Shown: positions 17,103 through 27,806, numbered from the stretch's first letter. The stretch is DNA of 64,000 bases from Bacillus canaveralius (GCF_002860125.1 NZ_PGVA01000028.1:1-64000), one strand, 5' to 3'. Notes: generated by a model not told the origin, from the sequence alone. Program-made: numbers and translations.

Positions 17103-18950
17103 ATGTGTGGAATTACCGGCTGGATTGATTTTGCCAGGGACATGAACAAAGAGAAGACAGTTATCGAAACAATGGCGGCAACTTTGTCAAAACGAGGTCC
17201 GGATGATACGAATGTTTGGACTTGTGCGCATGCCGGATTTGGTCATAAAAGGCTCGTTGTTGTTGATCCTGCCGGAGGAAAACAGCCAATGACAAAAGAA
17301 AAGTATGGTAAAAGGTTTACAATTTGCTATAACGGTGAACTTTACAATACAGAAGATCTGCGTAAAGACCTGATATTAAAAGGATATTCCTTTAAAGGTC
17401 ATTCTGATACAGAAGTATTGCTGACTGCCTATATGGAATGGGAAGAAAAATGCGTCGAATATTTAAACGGTATCTTTGCCTTTGCGATATGGGATGAAAA
17501 AAGGGCGCAGCTGTTTATTGGCAGGGACCGGCTAGGTGTTAAACCGCTTTTCTTTATTGAAGCCAAGAACGGATTGTTGTTTGGATCGGAACTAAAAGCG
17601 TTATTAACCCATCCTGATGTCACTGCAGAGCTTGACCGCGAGGGCCTCTCAGAAATTTTTGGACTCGGTCCGTCCCGCGTTCCTGGCAGTGGGGTTTTTA
17701 AAGGAATTAAAGAGCTGCGGCCGGCACATTGCCTTCGCTTTAGCAGGAATGGTTTGAAAACTTATCGTTACTGGAATGTTAAAAGTGAGCAGCACACTGA
17801 TAATTTGCAGGAAACGGCTGAAAAAATCCGCTTTCTTGTGACCGACGCTGTTACCAGACAGTTGGTTTCCGATGTGCCGCTCTGTACCTTTCTATCGGGA
17901 GGGTTGGATTCGAGTGCGATAACAGCAATTGCTGCAAAACAGTTTGGAAAAGAGGGAAAAGGGTATCTTCATACGTACTCAATTGATTATGAGGGAAACG
18001 AGCAGTTTTTTACGGAAAGTGAGTTTCAGCCAAACTCAGACGCCCACTGGATTCAGTTAATGACAGATTCATTTCAAACCATTCATCATAAGTGCATTAT
18101 TTCACAAGAGGATGTGGCTTGGTACCTTGAGGAAGCGGTGCTGGTCAGGGATCTGCCGGGAATGGCTGATATTGATTCGTCTTTATTATGGTTTTGCAAA
18201 GAAATTAAAAAAGACTTTGTTGTCAGTCTTTCCGGTGAATGTGCCGATGAAATTTTTGGGGGATATCCATGGTTTCATCGCAGCGAAGACTTAAACCGGA
18301 ATGGATTTCCATGGATGCGCTCTACGGAAGAACGGCAAAATCTTTTAAAAGATCACTGGAGAACCAAGCTGCAGCTTGAAGACTATGTATCTCAGAAATA
18401 TCAAGAAACCATTCAAGAAACACCTCGTTTAGATGGTGAAAGCAATGAGGATGCAAAAAGGAGAGAAATATTTTACTTGAATATCCTCTGGTTTATGACA
18501 ACCTTACTTGATCGGAAGGACCGAATGAGCATGGGAGCAAGCCTGGAGGTCAGGGTTCCGTTTGCAGACCATCGCCTTGTTGAGTATGTGTGGAATATTC
18601 CCTGGCAATTAAAAATGCACGGCAACAGAGAAAAGGGCATCCTTCGCAAGGCCTTGGAGGGTATGCTTCCGGATGAAGTGCTTTACCGGAAAAAGAGCCC
18701 TTATCCGAAAACCCATCACCCGACATATACTAAGGCTGTTCAAAAAATGCTTTCCGGGATTTTAAGGGACAAAAGCTCGGCATTATATGAGTTTTTTGAC
18801 GCAAATCAATTAAAACAAATCGCTGATTCTGGAGGATCCGCATTTACTGTGCCGTGGTACGGCCAATTGATGACAGGCCCGCAACTGTTAGCCCATTTAG
18901 CGCAAATTCACATCTGGTTTGAAAAATACAACATTCAAATTGTTGATTAA
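17103..18950 (+). CDS. asnO: Asparagine synthase (glutamine-hydrolysing)
   Basis: The enzyme converts aspartate, glutamine and ATP to asparagine. The start is the ATG at 17103, because the amidotransferase nucleophile must be the cysteine next to the initiator Met (MCGITGW); the in-frame ATG three codons upstream would bury it. The Ntn glutaminase domain spans about residues 1-210 and includes RGPDD and NGELYN. The synthetase domain follows, with the PP-loop FLSGGLDSS near residue 262. It ends with MSMGASLEVRVPFAD and RKKSPYPKTHHP. The 615 residues match B. subtilis AsnO (614), and the position supports that orthologue over asnB or asnH. Confidence 0.9.
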   Translation: MCGITGWIDFARDMNKEKTVIETMAATLSKRGPDDTNVWTCAHAGFGHKRLVVVDPAGGKQPMTKEKYGKRFTICYNGELYNTEDLRKDLILKGYSFKGHSDTEVLLTAYMEWEEKCVEYLNGIFAFAIWDEKRAQLFIGRDRLGVKPLFFIEAKNGLLFGSELKALLTHPDVTAELDREGLSEIFGLGPSRVPGSGVFKGIKELRPAHCLRFSRNGLKTYRYWNVKSEQHTDNLQETAEKIRFLVTDAVTRQLVSDVPLCTFLSGGLDSSAITAIAAKQFGKEGKGYLHTYSIDYEGNEQFFTESEFQPNSDAHWIQLMTDSFQTIHHKCIISQEDVAWYLEEAVLVRDLPGMADIDSSLLWFCKEIKKDFVVSLSGECADEIFGGYPWFHRSEDLNRNGFPWMRSTEERQNLLKDHWRTKLQLEDYVSQKYQETIQETPRLDGESNEDAKRREIFYLNILWFMTTLLDRKDRMSMGASLEVRVPFADHRLVEYVWNIPWQLKMHGNREKGILRKALEGMLPDEVLYRKKSPYPKTHHPTYTKAVQKMLSGILRDKSSALYEFFDANQLKQIADSGGSAFTVPWYGQLMTGPQLLAHLAQIHIWFEKYNIQIVD

Positions 18951-18957
18951 ATGGCAG

Positions 18958-18988
18958 AAAGAAGCTCCTTTTCAGGGCTTCTTTGTTT
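18958..18988 (+). terminator. Terminator after asnO
   Basis: AAAGAAGC (18958-18965) pairs with GCTTCTTT (18977-18984), followed by a T-rich stretch. It lies between the convergent asnO and MATE genes. Confidence 0.65.
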
Positions 18989-19025
18989 CTTTCCTTTTCA
19001 CACAAGATTGGACCCGAACGAATGA

Positions 19026-20378
19026 TCATGCCGATTCGGACGTAACAAAAGAATTTTTCACCCAGACCCTTGATTTCCAACGCCACAGCATCAGCAATCC
19101 CCTTAACCATTCATCAGCAATGAATGCGATCCAAATGCCGACTAAACCGAGCCCAAAATAGATTCCTAACAGGTATGATAGTGTTACACTAACTCCCCAC
19201 ATCGAGAGAATTCCCATATAAACCGGGAATTTTACATCTCCAGCAGCACGAAGAGCATTAATGACGACCAAATTAAATGAGCGCCCTGGTTCTAATATGA
19301 TTGTCAGCAATAACAGGCTGCCGCCGACTTTGATAATCTCTGAATTTGCAGTGAAAACCCCCATTAAACTATCGGAAAAAAACGAGACTGCCACTGCGCC
19401 ACTAAACGACATGAGTATCGCCAGTTTTAAACTTCTTAAGCAGCGTTTATATGCTTCTTCATATTGTTTTGCCCCAATCATATGCCCAATCAAGATTTGC
19501 GTACCCTGGCTGATGGCAACGCTAAACAGAAAAATAAACATCATGATATTTTGTGCATACACTTTTGATGTTAATGCTTCTGTACCTAAAATCGCAATGA
19601 AGTAGGTGATCACGATTTGCGACCCGTTATAGGACAAATGCTCACCGGCAGAGGGAATGCCGATGCCGAGCAAGTTTTTCATATGAATCTTCGGAAATTT
19701 TAAAAGCAGGTGAATAGGAAATGAATCAGGAATTCGTTTAAACAAAATAATGACAGCCGCAATAAGTCCAATAATCCTGCTTACAACCGTTGAAATAGCA
19801 ACACCTTCCACACCCAAAATTGGAATGCCAAACGGGCCAAATATAAATAGGTAATTACCGATTACATTTAGAATATTCATGCCAATCGTGATGTACATAA
19901 CATCTTTTGTAAAACCGTAGCTGCGGACAATCGCACCGATCGTCATAATTGCAGCCTGAACAAAAGAAAAGCCGCCGACAATGACTAAATAGATGTTAGC
20001 TTCATCTAAAAGTTCTTCGGGCAAATCCATGATTCGCAGCAGCGGTTTGCTGAAGATTAAGACAGCAATGCTTAGCAGAAGGCCGAAGCTAAGGTTTGCA
20101 CCCAGCGAGACAGCCGCTATTTCTTTGGCGGTCTGGATCTGTTTGGCACCCAGATTTTGGGCAATTAAGATCGCTGTCCCCGTTGCAATAAAGCCAAACA
20201 TGACGATAACAAGCGACAAAATTTGGTTCGATACGCCAACGGCCGCAACAGAGTCATCCGAATATTGCGAAAGCATCAGTGTATCAGCGTTACCCATTAG
20301 CATATGTAACAGAATTTCGATAAAAATAGGCCATGTTAAGGCAAAAAGTGTCATATTTTTCTTTGCTGTCTTTCCCAT
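19026..20378 (-). CDS. MATE family multidrug/sodium antiporter
   Basis: A 450-residue membrane protein with twelve predicted helices in two related halves, typical of MATE exporters. Visible family features are FIEILLHMLMGNADTLMLSQYSD at the start, the GVSNQI loop, GATG-type glycines in helix 3, and the second-half repeat ILGTEALTSKVYAQNIMMF with GIGIPSAGEHLSYNGSQ near residue 235. These transporters exchange Na+ or H+ for organic cations. The substrate is not predictable. AAGGGG lies 9 bases upstream of the start. A long palindrome lies just before the gene. Confidence 0.85.
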   Translation of the reverse strand: MGKTAKKNMTLFALTWPIFIEILLHMLMGNADTLMLSQYSDDSVAAVGVSNQILSLVIVMFGFIATGTAILIAQNLGAKQIQTAKEIAAVSLGANLSFGLLLSIAVLIFSKPLLRIMDLPEELLDEANIYLVIVGGFSFVQAAIMTIGAIVRSYGFTKDVMYITIGMNILNVIGNYLFIFGPFGIPILGVEGVAISTVVSRIIGLIAAVIILFKRIPDSFPIHLLLKFPKIHMKNLLGIGIPSAGEHLSYNGSQIVITYFIAILGTEALTSKVYAQNIMMFIFLFSVAISQGTQILIGHMIGAKQYEEAYKRCLRSLKLAILMSFSGAVAVSFFSDSLMGVFTANSEIIKVGGSLLLLTIILEPGRSFNLVVINALRAAGDVKFPVYMGILSMWGVSVTLSYLLGIYFGLGLVGIWIAFIADEWLRGLLMLWRWKSRVWVKNSFVTSESA

Positions 20379-20395
20379 GTGCAGGTCCCCTTACC

Positions 20396-20427
20396 AGTCA
20401 GTCTTAAGCAACAGCTTAAGACTGACT
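20396..20427. terminator. Perfect 14-bp inverted repeat between MATE and GH13 genes
   Basis: Arms 20396-20409 and 20414-20427 are perfectly complementary around loop AACA, 3 bp after the stop of the minus-strand cyclomaltodextrinase gene. It is probably that gene's terminator, although neither side carries a clear T run. Its position 17 bp upstream of the MATE start means it could also act in that gene's leader. Confidence 0.5.
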
Positions 20428-20430
20428 CAT

Positions 20431-22203
<1,773 letters not shown>

Positions 22204-22206
22204 TCA

Positions 22207-22222
22207 ATGCAATCGGTTGCAT
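22207..22222. promoter_or_regulatory. LacI-type operator near the cyclomaltodextrinase start
   Basis: ATGCAATCGGTTGCAT has perfect 6-bp arms around TCGG, with the central CG typical of LacI/GalR operators. It lies 16 bp before the minus-strand GH13 start, immediately upstream of its Shine-Dalgarno sequence, so binding could block transcription elongation. The local LacI-type regulator at 30.4 kb is the obvious candidate. Confidence 0.6.
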
Positions 22223-22316
22223 TTTTTTGCATACTTTCTTAAAAGGTAGCAAAGAATCTCTGATCATTCAAGCCATACCTTTGTTAAAAAGTGAAAATAT
22301 TTTTTCTCTAATTCTA

Positions 22317-22353
22317 TGAAAACGGTTGCTAAAAGTAAAAATATAGGTATAAT
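22317..22353 (+). promoter_or_regulatory. mdx promoter with overlapping cre box
   Basis: TGAAAACGGTTGCT (22317-22330) matches the CcpA cre consensus TGWAARCGNTWNCW at every position. It overlaps a -35 hexamer TTGCTA (22326-22331) that is 16 bp from a perfect TATAAT (22348-22353). CcpA binding here would exclude RNA polymerase, which predicts glucose repression of the maltodextrin operon. Confidence 0.75.
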
Positions 22354-22367
22354 GAAAGTGAAGTTTG

Positions 22368-22383
22368 TGCAATCGTTTTCGCA
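22368..22383 (+). promoter_or_regulatory. Operator/cre-like palindrome downstream of the mdx promoter
   Basis: TGCAATCGTTTTCGCA has the same GCAATCG half-site as the operator at 22207. Its reverse complement fits cre with one mismatch. It begins 15 bp after the -10 hexamer, a typical repressor roadblock position. Confidence 0.5.
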
Positions 22384-22441
22384 AAAAAAGTGTGATTATA
22401 GAAAACAGAGTCATGCCATAGCAAATTTTTTTGCAACATTA

Positions 22442-22491
22442 TGATAACGCTTACTTAACTGCTTTTTTTGGATTGGTGCGCAAACGTTGTA
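22442..22491 (+). promoter_or_regulatory. Further cre-like and operator-like sites in the mdx leader
   Basis: TGATAACGCTTACT (22442-22455) matches cre with one mismatch. GCGCAAACGTTGTA (22478-22491) has a GCAA-ACG-TTG core like the other LacI-type sites. Both lie in the leader before mdxE. The area 22192-22528 as a whole is a 337-bp gene-free divergent control region containing these sites and no obvious RNA structure. Confidence 0.4.
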
Positions 22492-22528
22492 TGAAACTAC
22501 TAAAATCCTACATATGGAGGGGTCAATG

Positions 22529-23818
22529 ATGAAGAAGGCAGTATCTATTTTTATGTTATTCGTATTGTTGCTGGGAGTTTTATCTGCTTGCGGGCCAGAC
22601 CGTGAGGCAACTCGTCCGGCAGATACAGGAAAAGATAAAGAGACTAAAACTGAAGAACCGGCAAAACCGGAGAAACTGGTTGTTTGGGAAGATACAGATA
22701 AAGGGATTGCACTTGAACCAGCGATAGCCTCTTTTGAAGAAAAATACGGAATTACTGTTGAGTTCCAGGAACTCGGAATGGCGGATAAAATTCGTGATCA
22801 GCTTCGCCTTGATGGTCCAGCAGGCAACGCTCCGGACGTAGTTACACTACCCCATGACCAAATTGGACAGGTTGCTATTGAAGGGTTAATCCAGGAAATT
22901 AAAGTGGACCAATCTGTTATCGATACATTTACTGAATCCTCAATTACGGCGCAAATGTTCGATGGGAAGCTTTATGGTCTTCCTAAAGCAACAGAGACTC
23001 CAGTTTTTATTTATAATAAAGCGCTAATGGAAAGTGCTCCGAAAACAATGGATGAAGTTTACGAGTTTGCTAAAAACTTTAATCAAGAAGGAAAATATGG
23101 ATTTATCGCAGTATGGGATGACTTCTACTTTGCACATGGCGTCCTTGCCGGGATGGGCGGTTATGTGTTCAAGGAAAAAGACGGGTCTTTGGATCCTGCT
23201 AATATTGGCCTTAATAACGACGGTGCCATCAAAGGGGCCGAGTATATTCAAAAATGGTATTCTGAAGGATTATTTCCTAATGGTATTATTGGACAGAGCG
23301 GCGGTACGACAAGAGACGGACTGTTTAATGAAGGAAGTATTGCTTCTATGATGAACGGTCCATGGGCATTCCAGGGAGCAAAGGATGCGGGTATTGATAT
23401 CGGGGTCGCTCCAATGCCAAAGCTTCCAAACGGTAAAAATATGAAAACCTTCATGGGTGTTAAAGGATGGCATGTTACTGCTTTTACAGACAATGCTTAT
23501 TGGGCAACAAAATTTGTTGAGCATATCACCAATGAAGAAAATGCTAAAAAACGTTATGAACTGACTCAGGAAATTCCTCCTGTCAAATCGTTAATTGATG
23601 ATCCGGTTATTGCTGAAAATGAAGGTGCCAAAGCTGTTGCTGAACAATCACAGTACGCTGTTCCTATGCCAAACATCCCTCACATTGCAGAAGTGTGGGA
23701 ACCAATGGCATCTGCACTACAGACTATTGCAACCGGGAAGTCCGAAGCAAAACCGGCACTTGATGATGCTGTGAAAACAATTGAAACAAATATTGAATCC
23801 AATCACCCTACGAAATAA
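22529..23818 (+). CDS. mdxE: Maltodextrin ABC transporter, substrate-binding lipoprotein
   Basis: An extracellular maltodextrin-binding protein anchored by a lipid. The signal peptide MKKAVSIFMLFVLLLGVLSAC ends in the lipobox LSAC (Cys about residue 21), followed by a charged, Pro/Lys/Glu-rich linker to residue 48 and then the solute-binding fold (LVVWEDTDKGIALEPAI, GMADKIRDQLRLDGP, PDVVTLPHDQIGQ). The start at 22529 is chosen because GGAGGGG is 6 bases upstream and it yields a proper signal peptide; the open frame reaches further upstream but would run through the operators. The 429 residues fit MdxE/MalE. It is the first gene of the operon. Confidence 0.9.
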   Translation: MKKAVSIFMLFVLLLGVLSACGPDREATRPADTGKDKETKTEEPAKPEKLVVWEDTDKGIALEPAIASFEEKYGITVEFQELGMADKIRDQLRLDGPAGNAPDVVTLPHDQIGQVAIEGLIQEIKVDQSVIDTFTESSITAQMFDGKLYGLPKATETPVFIYNKALMESAPKTMDEVYEFAKNFNQEGKYGFIAVWDDFYFAHGVLAGMGGYVFKEKDGSLDPANIGLNNDGAIKGAEYIQKWYSEGLFPNGIIGQSGGTTRDGLFNEGSIASMMNGPWAFQGAKDAGIDIGVAPMPKLPNGKNMKTFMGVKGWHVTAFTDNAYWATKFVEHITNEENAKKRYELTQEIPPVKSLIDDPVIAENEGAKAVAEQSQYAVPMPNIPHIAEVWEPMASALQTIATGKSEAKPALDDAVKTIETNIESNHPTK

Positions 23819-23837
23819 TAGTTGCTTTTGTATCATC

Positions 23838-23876
23838 GGGCGGTACCTCTTAATGGGTATTGCCCATCCTTTTTTT
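23838..23876 (+). terminator. Partial terminator between mdxE and mdxF
   Basis: GGGCGGTACC (23838-23847) pairs with the GGGTATTGCCC arm (23855-23865, two G-U pairs) and is followed by seven T. Such intercistronic hairpins commonly make the binding-protein transcript more abundant than the permease transcripts. Confidence 0.65.
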
Positions 23877-23966
23877 AACATAACATAAGGATGTTTTTTG
23901 CGAAGTTACCAACTTAAGATAGCAGATAAATTTTCGTTGCTGCTTTCTCCTAATAGAAAGGGAGGC

Positions 23967-25259
23967 ATGGTTAAAGTGGATGATGTGAACACGGTCACCA
24001 ATCATGGAAGAAACGCGGGACTTCTCTCGCTCATTCCGGGGTTTGGCCAGTTTTATAATAAACAATTTCTTAAAGGGGCAATTTTTCTTATTTTAGCTTC
24101 GTCATTTTTTATTGCCTTCTATGACACGCTCAATTGGGGATTTTGGGGACTGATAACTTTAGGTACCATCCCGATGGTCGATCATTCAATCTTTTTGCTG
24201 ATCGATGGAATCATCGCAGTGATCGTAACAGTGCTGGGATTGATGATTTATGCTTTTAATATTTACGATGCTTATACCAATGGCAAAAAACGTGATCGGG
24301 GTTTCAAGCTGAACAGCGTTCGCGAACAGTATCATAATCTACTGGACAATGGCTTTCCCTATTTAATGATTTCGCCGGGCTTTTTCCTATTAATATTTGT
24401 TGTTATTTTCCCGATTTTGTTTGTGGTTTTGCTTTCTTTTACGAATTATGATTTATACCATTCGCCACCCGCCAAACTCGTCGACTGGGTAGCTTTTCAA
24501 AATTTTGTGGATATTTTTAAGCTGGATCTTTGGAGAAAAACCTTTTTTGGTGTTATGGGCTGGACAATCGTTTGGACATTTGGGGCGACGACATTACAGG
24601 TTGCCTTAGGTATTTTCCTTGCGATCTTAATCAACCAGAAGGATCTTAAAGGAAAAGCAATGATCAGAACAATTTTTATCCTTCCATGGGCCGTTCCTTC
24701 TTTTATTTCGATCATGATTTTTTCAGGTATGTTCAATGAAAGCTTTGGAATTATTAATACTGGGTTGTTGGATGCGCTCGGTATCTCGTCCATCCCGTGG
24801 ATGACCGAAGAGCTATGGACAAGGGTTGCTTTAATTTTTATCCAGTCGTGGCTTGGTTTTCCGTTTATATTTGCGATGACAACAGGCATACTCCAATCGA
24901 TTCCGGATGAATTATATGAAGCAGCAACCGTTGACGGAGCTTCGATTTTCCAAAAATTTTCACAGATTACCTTGCCGCTCGTCTTGTTTGCGACTGCTCC
25001 GATCATCATCACACAGTACACATTTAACTTTAACAATTTTAACGTAATCTTCTTGTTCAATGGTGGAGGTCCTGCGATTCCGGGCCAAAATGCCGGTGGG
25101 ACAGACATTTTGATTTCGTGGATTTATAAATTGACGATGACTTCTGCGCAGTATGGAAAAGCGGCTGCGATTACGATGATCCTTTCACTGATCGTTGTAT
25201 CAGTAGCGTTATGGCAATTTAGAAGAACGAAATCATTCCAAGAGGAGGATTTGATGTAG
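23967..25259 (+). CDS. mdxF: Maltodextrin ABC transporter, permease MdxF
   Basis: The inner-membrane MalF-type permease. The N-terminal third carries extra helices (LSLIPGFGQFYNKQFLKGAI near residue 20, then two more hydrophobic segments), as in MdxF of B. subtilis. The core has six helices and the coupling loop ELYEAATVDGASIFQKF with the EAA motif. About 430 residues. AAAGGGAGG ends one base before the ATG at 23967, and an in-frame GTG at 23976 would be 10 bases away, so the first few residues are uncertain. No ATPase gene is nearby, so the system must share a multi-sugar ATPase (MsmX type) encoded elsewhere. Confidence 0.88.
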   Translation: MVKVDDVNTVTNHGRNAGLLSLIPGFGQFYNKQFLKGAIFLILASSFFIAFYDTLNWGFWGLITLGTIPMVDHSIFLLIDGIIAVIVTVLGLMIYAFNIYDAYTNGKKRDRGFKLNSVREQYHNLLDNGFPYLMISPGFFLLIFVVIFPILFVVLLSFTNYDLYHSPPAKLVDWVAFQNFVDIFKLDLWRKTFFGVMGWTIVWTFGATTLQVALGIFLAILINQKDLKGKAMIRTIFILPWAVPSFISIMIFSGMFNESFGIINTGLLDALGISSIPWMTEELWTRVALIFIQSWLGFPFIFAMTTGILQSIPDELYEAATVDGASIFQKFSQITLPLVLFATAPIIITQYTFNFNNFNVIFLFNGGGPAIPGQNAGGTDILISWIYKLTMTSAQYGKAAAITMILSLIVVSVALWQFRRTKSFQEEDLM

Positions 25260-25261
25260 CG

Positions 25262-26104
25262 ATGAGCATGAAGAAAAGTAAAATTATCCGCCTGACGCTG
25301 ACGTACACTGTGATTGCGTTAATGTCTTTCATCATTATCTATCCACTTCTTTGGGTAATCGGCTCGTCCTTCAATCCCGGGCAAAGCTTATCAGGGTCGA
25401 AGATGTTTCCGGAAAATCCGACGATCGTACATTACCAATATCTTTTTGATACAGATAAGTCCAACTATGTACACTGGTATATGAATTCACTTAAAATTAG
25501 TATTTCAACAATGGTTCTTACCGTGATTACTGTATCTTTAACAGCCTATTCATTTTCCCGCTACCGATTTGTTGGCAGGAAAAATGGCTTAATAACGTTT
25601 TTGATATTGCAAATGATTCCCAATTTCGCAGCCTTAATTGCTATCTTTGTGTTAGCGACAAGAACCGAACTGATCGATACTCACCTTGGTCTCATTCTTG
25701 TTTATGTAGGCGGGCAAATCCCGATGAACACCTGGCTGATGAAGGGCTATTTGGACACGATTCCGAAAGAACTTGATGAGTCGGCGAAGATGGATGGAGC
25801 AGGGCATCTGCGCGTTTTTTGGCAAATCGTTTTGCCGCTTGCAAAACCTATCATTTCCGTTGTGGCGCTGTTTTCCTTCATCGCTCCTTTGGGCGATTTT
25901 ATCCTGGCGAGAGTTTTGCTCCGAACAAATGAGAAATTTACAATGACTGTTGGTTTGTATGAAATGGTGGCCAAGCAATTTGGGAACGAATTTACCAAAT
26001 TTGCGGCAGGTTCTGTATTAATCGCGATTCCGATTGCAATCCTTTTCCTGATGTTCCAAAAATACTTCGTTTCCGGTTTGACGGCAGGGGGAACAAAAGG
26101 CTAA
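25262..26104 (+). CDS. mdxG: Maltodextrin ABC transporter, permease MdxG
   Basis: The MalG-type permease, 280 residues with six helices. The cytoplasmic EAA loop is KELDESAKMDGAGHLRVFW near residue 165, and the C-terminus YFVSGLTAGGTKG is the usual MalG ending that contacts the ATPase. It starts 3 bp after the mdxF stop; GAGGAGG lies 13 bases upstream, rather far, so translational coupling to mdxF is likely. A GC-rich hairpin follows the gene. Confidence 0.9.
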   Translation: MSMKKSKIIRLTLTYTVIALMSFIIIYPLLWVIGSSFNPGQSLSGSKMFPENPTIVHYQYLFDTDKSNYVHWYMNSLKISISTMVLTVITVSLTAYSFSRYRFVGRKNGLITFLILQMIPNFAALIAIFVLATRTELIDTHLGLILVYVGGQIPMNTWLMKGYLDTIPKELDESAKMDGAGHLRVFWQIVLPLAKPIISVVALFSFIAPLGDFILARVLLRTNEKFTMTVGLYEMVAKQFGNEFTKFAAGSVLIAIPIAILFLMFQKYFVSGLTAGGTKG

Positions 26105-26136
26105 TCTTAAAGGCGGATATAAAAGCTGCGGCGTGA

Positions 26137-26156
26137 TTGCCGGTTAATGCCGGCAA
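26137..26156 (+). repeat. Intercistronic hairpin
   Basis: TTGCCGG (26137-26143) pairs with CCGGCAA (26150-26156). There is no T run, so it may stabilise upstream mRNA rather than terminate transcription. Confidence 0.45.
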
Positions 26157-26264
26157 GCTCATAGAGAAAAGCCCACTGGCAGCCACGGATTTCTGCTTAA
26201 ATGTTGAAAAGCGGATTTCACGTTAGACTGCGCAGCTTGAGACGACTTTAAGGAGGAAACGGAG

Positions 26265-27806
26265 ATGAAAACGAACAAGTATCTTTTCACTCTTATCTTA
26301 ATTCCGTTTGTTCTTTTTTACGCCTTTCCGGCAGGAGCGGTTGAAAAAGAAGAGCGCAAATGGCAGGATGAGACCATTTATTATATAATGGTTGACCGAT
26401 TTAGCAATATTGATTCCAACAATGATTTTGTTGTCGATGCCGATGGTCCGATGGCATACCATGGCGGCGATTTCAAAGGAATTATCGACAGGCTTGATTA
26501 TTTAAAAGAGATGGGATTTACAGCTTTACGTCTTACCCCTGTATTTGATAATGAAGCGGGCGGCTATCACGGTTACTTGATTAATGACTTTTATAAAACA
26601 GAAGAACATTTCGGAACGATAAACGAGTTTAAACAGCTTGTTAAAGAAGCACATGATCGAGATATGAAAATTATTTTGGATTTTGTCGTTAATCAGGTTG
26701 GGCCGAATCATGAATGGACGAACGATCCGGAAAAACAGGATTGGTTTCAACAAAAGCAGGAAATTGTAAATGTCGAAGACAAGGAAGCGCGGGAAAATGG
26801 CCAGTTAAATGGCATGCCTGATCTTGATCAGGATCATCCTGAAGTGAGAAAATACTTGTTGGATGCTGCTACCTGGTGGATTGAAGAGACGGACATTGAC
26901 GGTTATGGCCTTGATGCTGTTGATCATGTGCCGATCAGCTTCTGGGAGGATTTTGCCAAAGAAGTAAAACAGAAAAAAGAAGATTTTTATTTAATCGGTG
27001 AAATATCATCTGACGATCCAAATGAAATTGCTGAATATAAAAAAACAGGTATTGATGGCTTTGTTGATTATCCGTTGAATAATTACTTGAGAAAGGCATT
27101 TTCCAAGCCCGATCAGTCACTCGGCACACTTTTCAGCGCGTGGGAGCAACATCAGGAAAGCTATGATAACCCATATTTAATGGGAACTTTTATGGATAAT
27201 GATCAGACAGCCCGCTTCACGCGGGATATTATCAAAAATGAGATTCATCCCGGCCCGAGATGGAAGCTTGCTTTAACCTATCTATACACAACGCCCGGAA
27301 TTCCGATTGTTTATTACGGAAGTGAGATTGCCCTTGACGGCGGAGACGAACCAGATAATCACAGGCAAATGGATTTCCGGACAGATAAAGAATTAGTTGA
27401 CTATATTACAAAATTGGGCGAATTGCGCGATCAATATCCATCTTTAACAAGAGGAACGATCGAGCTTTTATTTGAAGACAAAGGAATGGTTGTTTATAAG
27501 CGGACCTCGGGTGACGAAACGTCGGTGATTGCGATTAATAACAGCTCTGAAACAAAGTCAGCTGAGCTGGAGGAGAGCAGTCTTGATGCGGACAAAGAGT
27601 TAAGAGGTCTGTTGAATGGCGACCTGATTAAGAGCAGTGAAGGACAATATAAACTCGTCCTCGACCGGGAAGAAGCGGAAATCTACTTTTTAACAGAAAA
27701 AACCGGTTTAAATATTCCTTATCTCACAGTTATGGGTGCTGTCTATGCAGCGTTCCTCGTATTTATTATTTTAGTCTGGAAGAGATCGAGAAGAAAAAGC
27801 TCCTAG
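26265..27806 (+). CDS. Membrane-anchored GH13 alpha-amylase-like protein with eroded active site
   Basis: 513 residues: a signal peptide (1-25, ending PAGA), a GH13 barrel and a C-terminal membrane helix (about 484-505) followed by Arg/Lys-rich residues, so the barrel should face outward. Family-invariant positions are changed. Region I reads DFVVNQ (Gln144 where His is standard). Region II reads GYGLDAVD (Gly215 where Arg is standard, Asp217 kept). Region IV reads FMDNDQ (Asp313-Gln314 where His-Asp is standard). Only Asp217 and Glu246 (LIGEIS) of the catalytic triad remain. The reading frame is intact and the C-terminal GIPIVYYGSEIAL block is normal. I infer a non-hydrolytic or strongly altered role, perhaps glycan binding for the importer. 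AAGGAGG lies upstream of the ATG. Confidence 0.8.
   Translation: MKTNKYLFTLILIPFVLFYAFPAGAVEKEERKWQDETIYYIMVDRFSNIDSNNDFVVDADGPMAYHGGDFKGIIDRLDYLKEMGFTALRLTPVFDNEAGGYHGYLINDFYKTEEHFGTINEFKQLVKEAHDRDMKIILDFVVNQVGPNHEWTNDPEKQDWFQQKQEIVNVEDKEARENGQLNGMPDLDQDHPEVRKYLLDAATWWIEETDIDGYGLDAVDHVPISFWEDFAKEVKQKKEDFYLIGEISSDDPNEIAEYKKTGIDGFVDYPLNNYLRKAFSKPDQSLGTLFSAWEQHQESYDNPYLMGTFMDNDQTARFTRDIIKNEIHPGPRWKLALTYLYTTPGIPIVYYGSEIALDGGDEPDNHRQMDFRTDKELVDYITKLGELRDQYPSLTRGTIELLFEDKGMVVYKRTSGDETSVIAINNSSETKSAELEESSLDADKELRGLLNGDLIKSSEGQYKLVLDREEAEIYFLTEKTGLNIPYLTVMGAVYAAFLVFIILVWKRSRRKSS

Noticed and set aside
22487-22528. Upstream extension of mdxE
   Set aside because: It would put residues before the signal peptide and run through an operator-like site. 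The ribosome-binding site supports 22529.
24497-25108. 203-codon minus-strand open frame inside mdxF
   Set aside because: Antisense to a clear permease gene. The hydrophobic strand's complement gives long open frames by chance.
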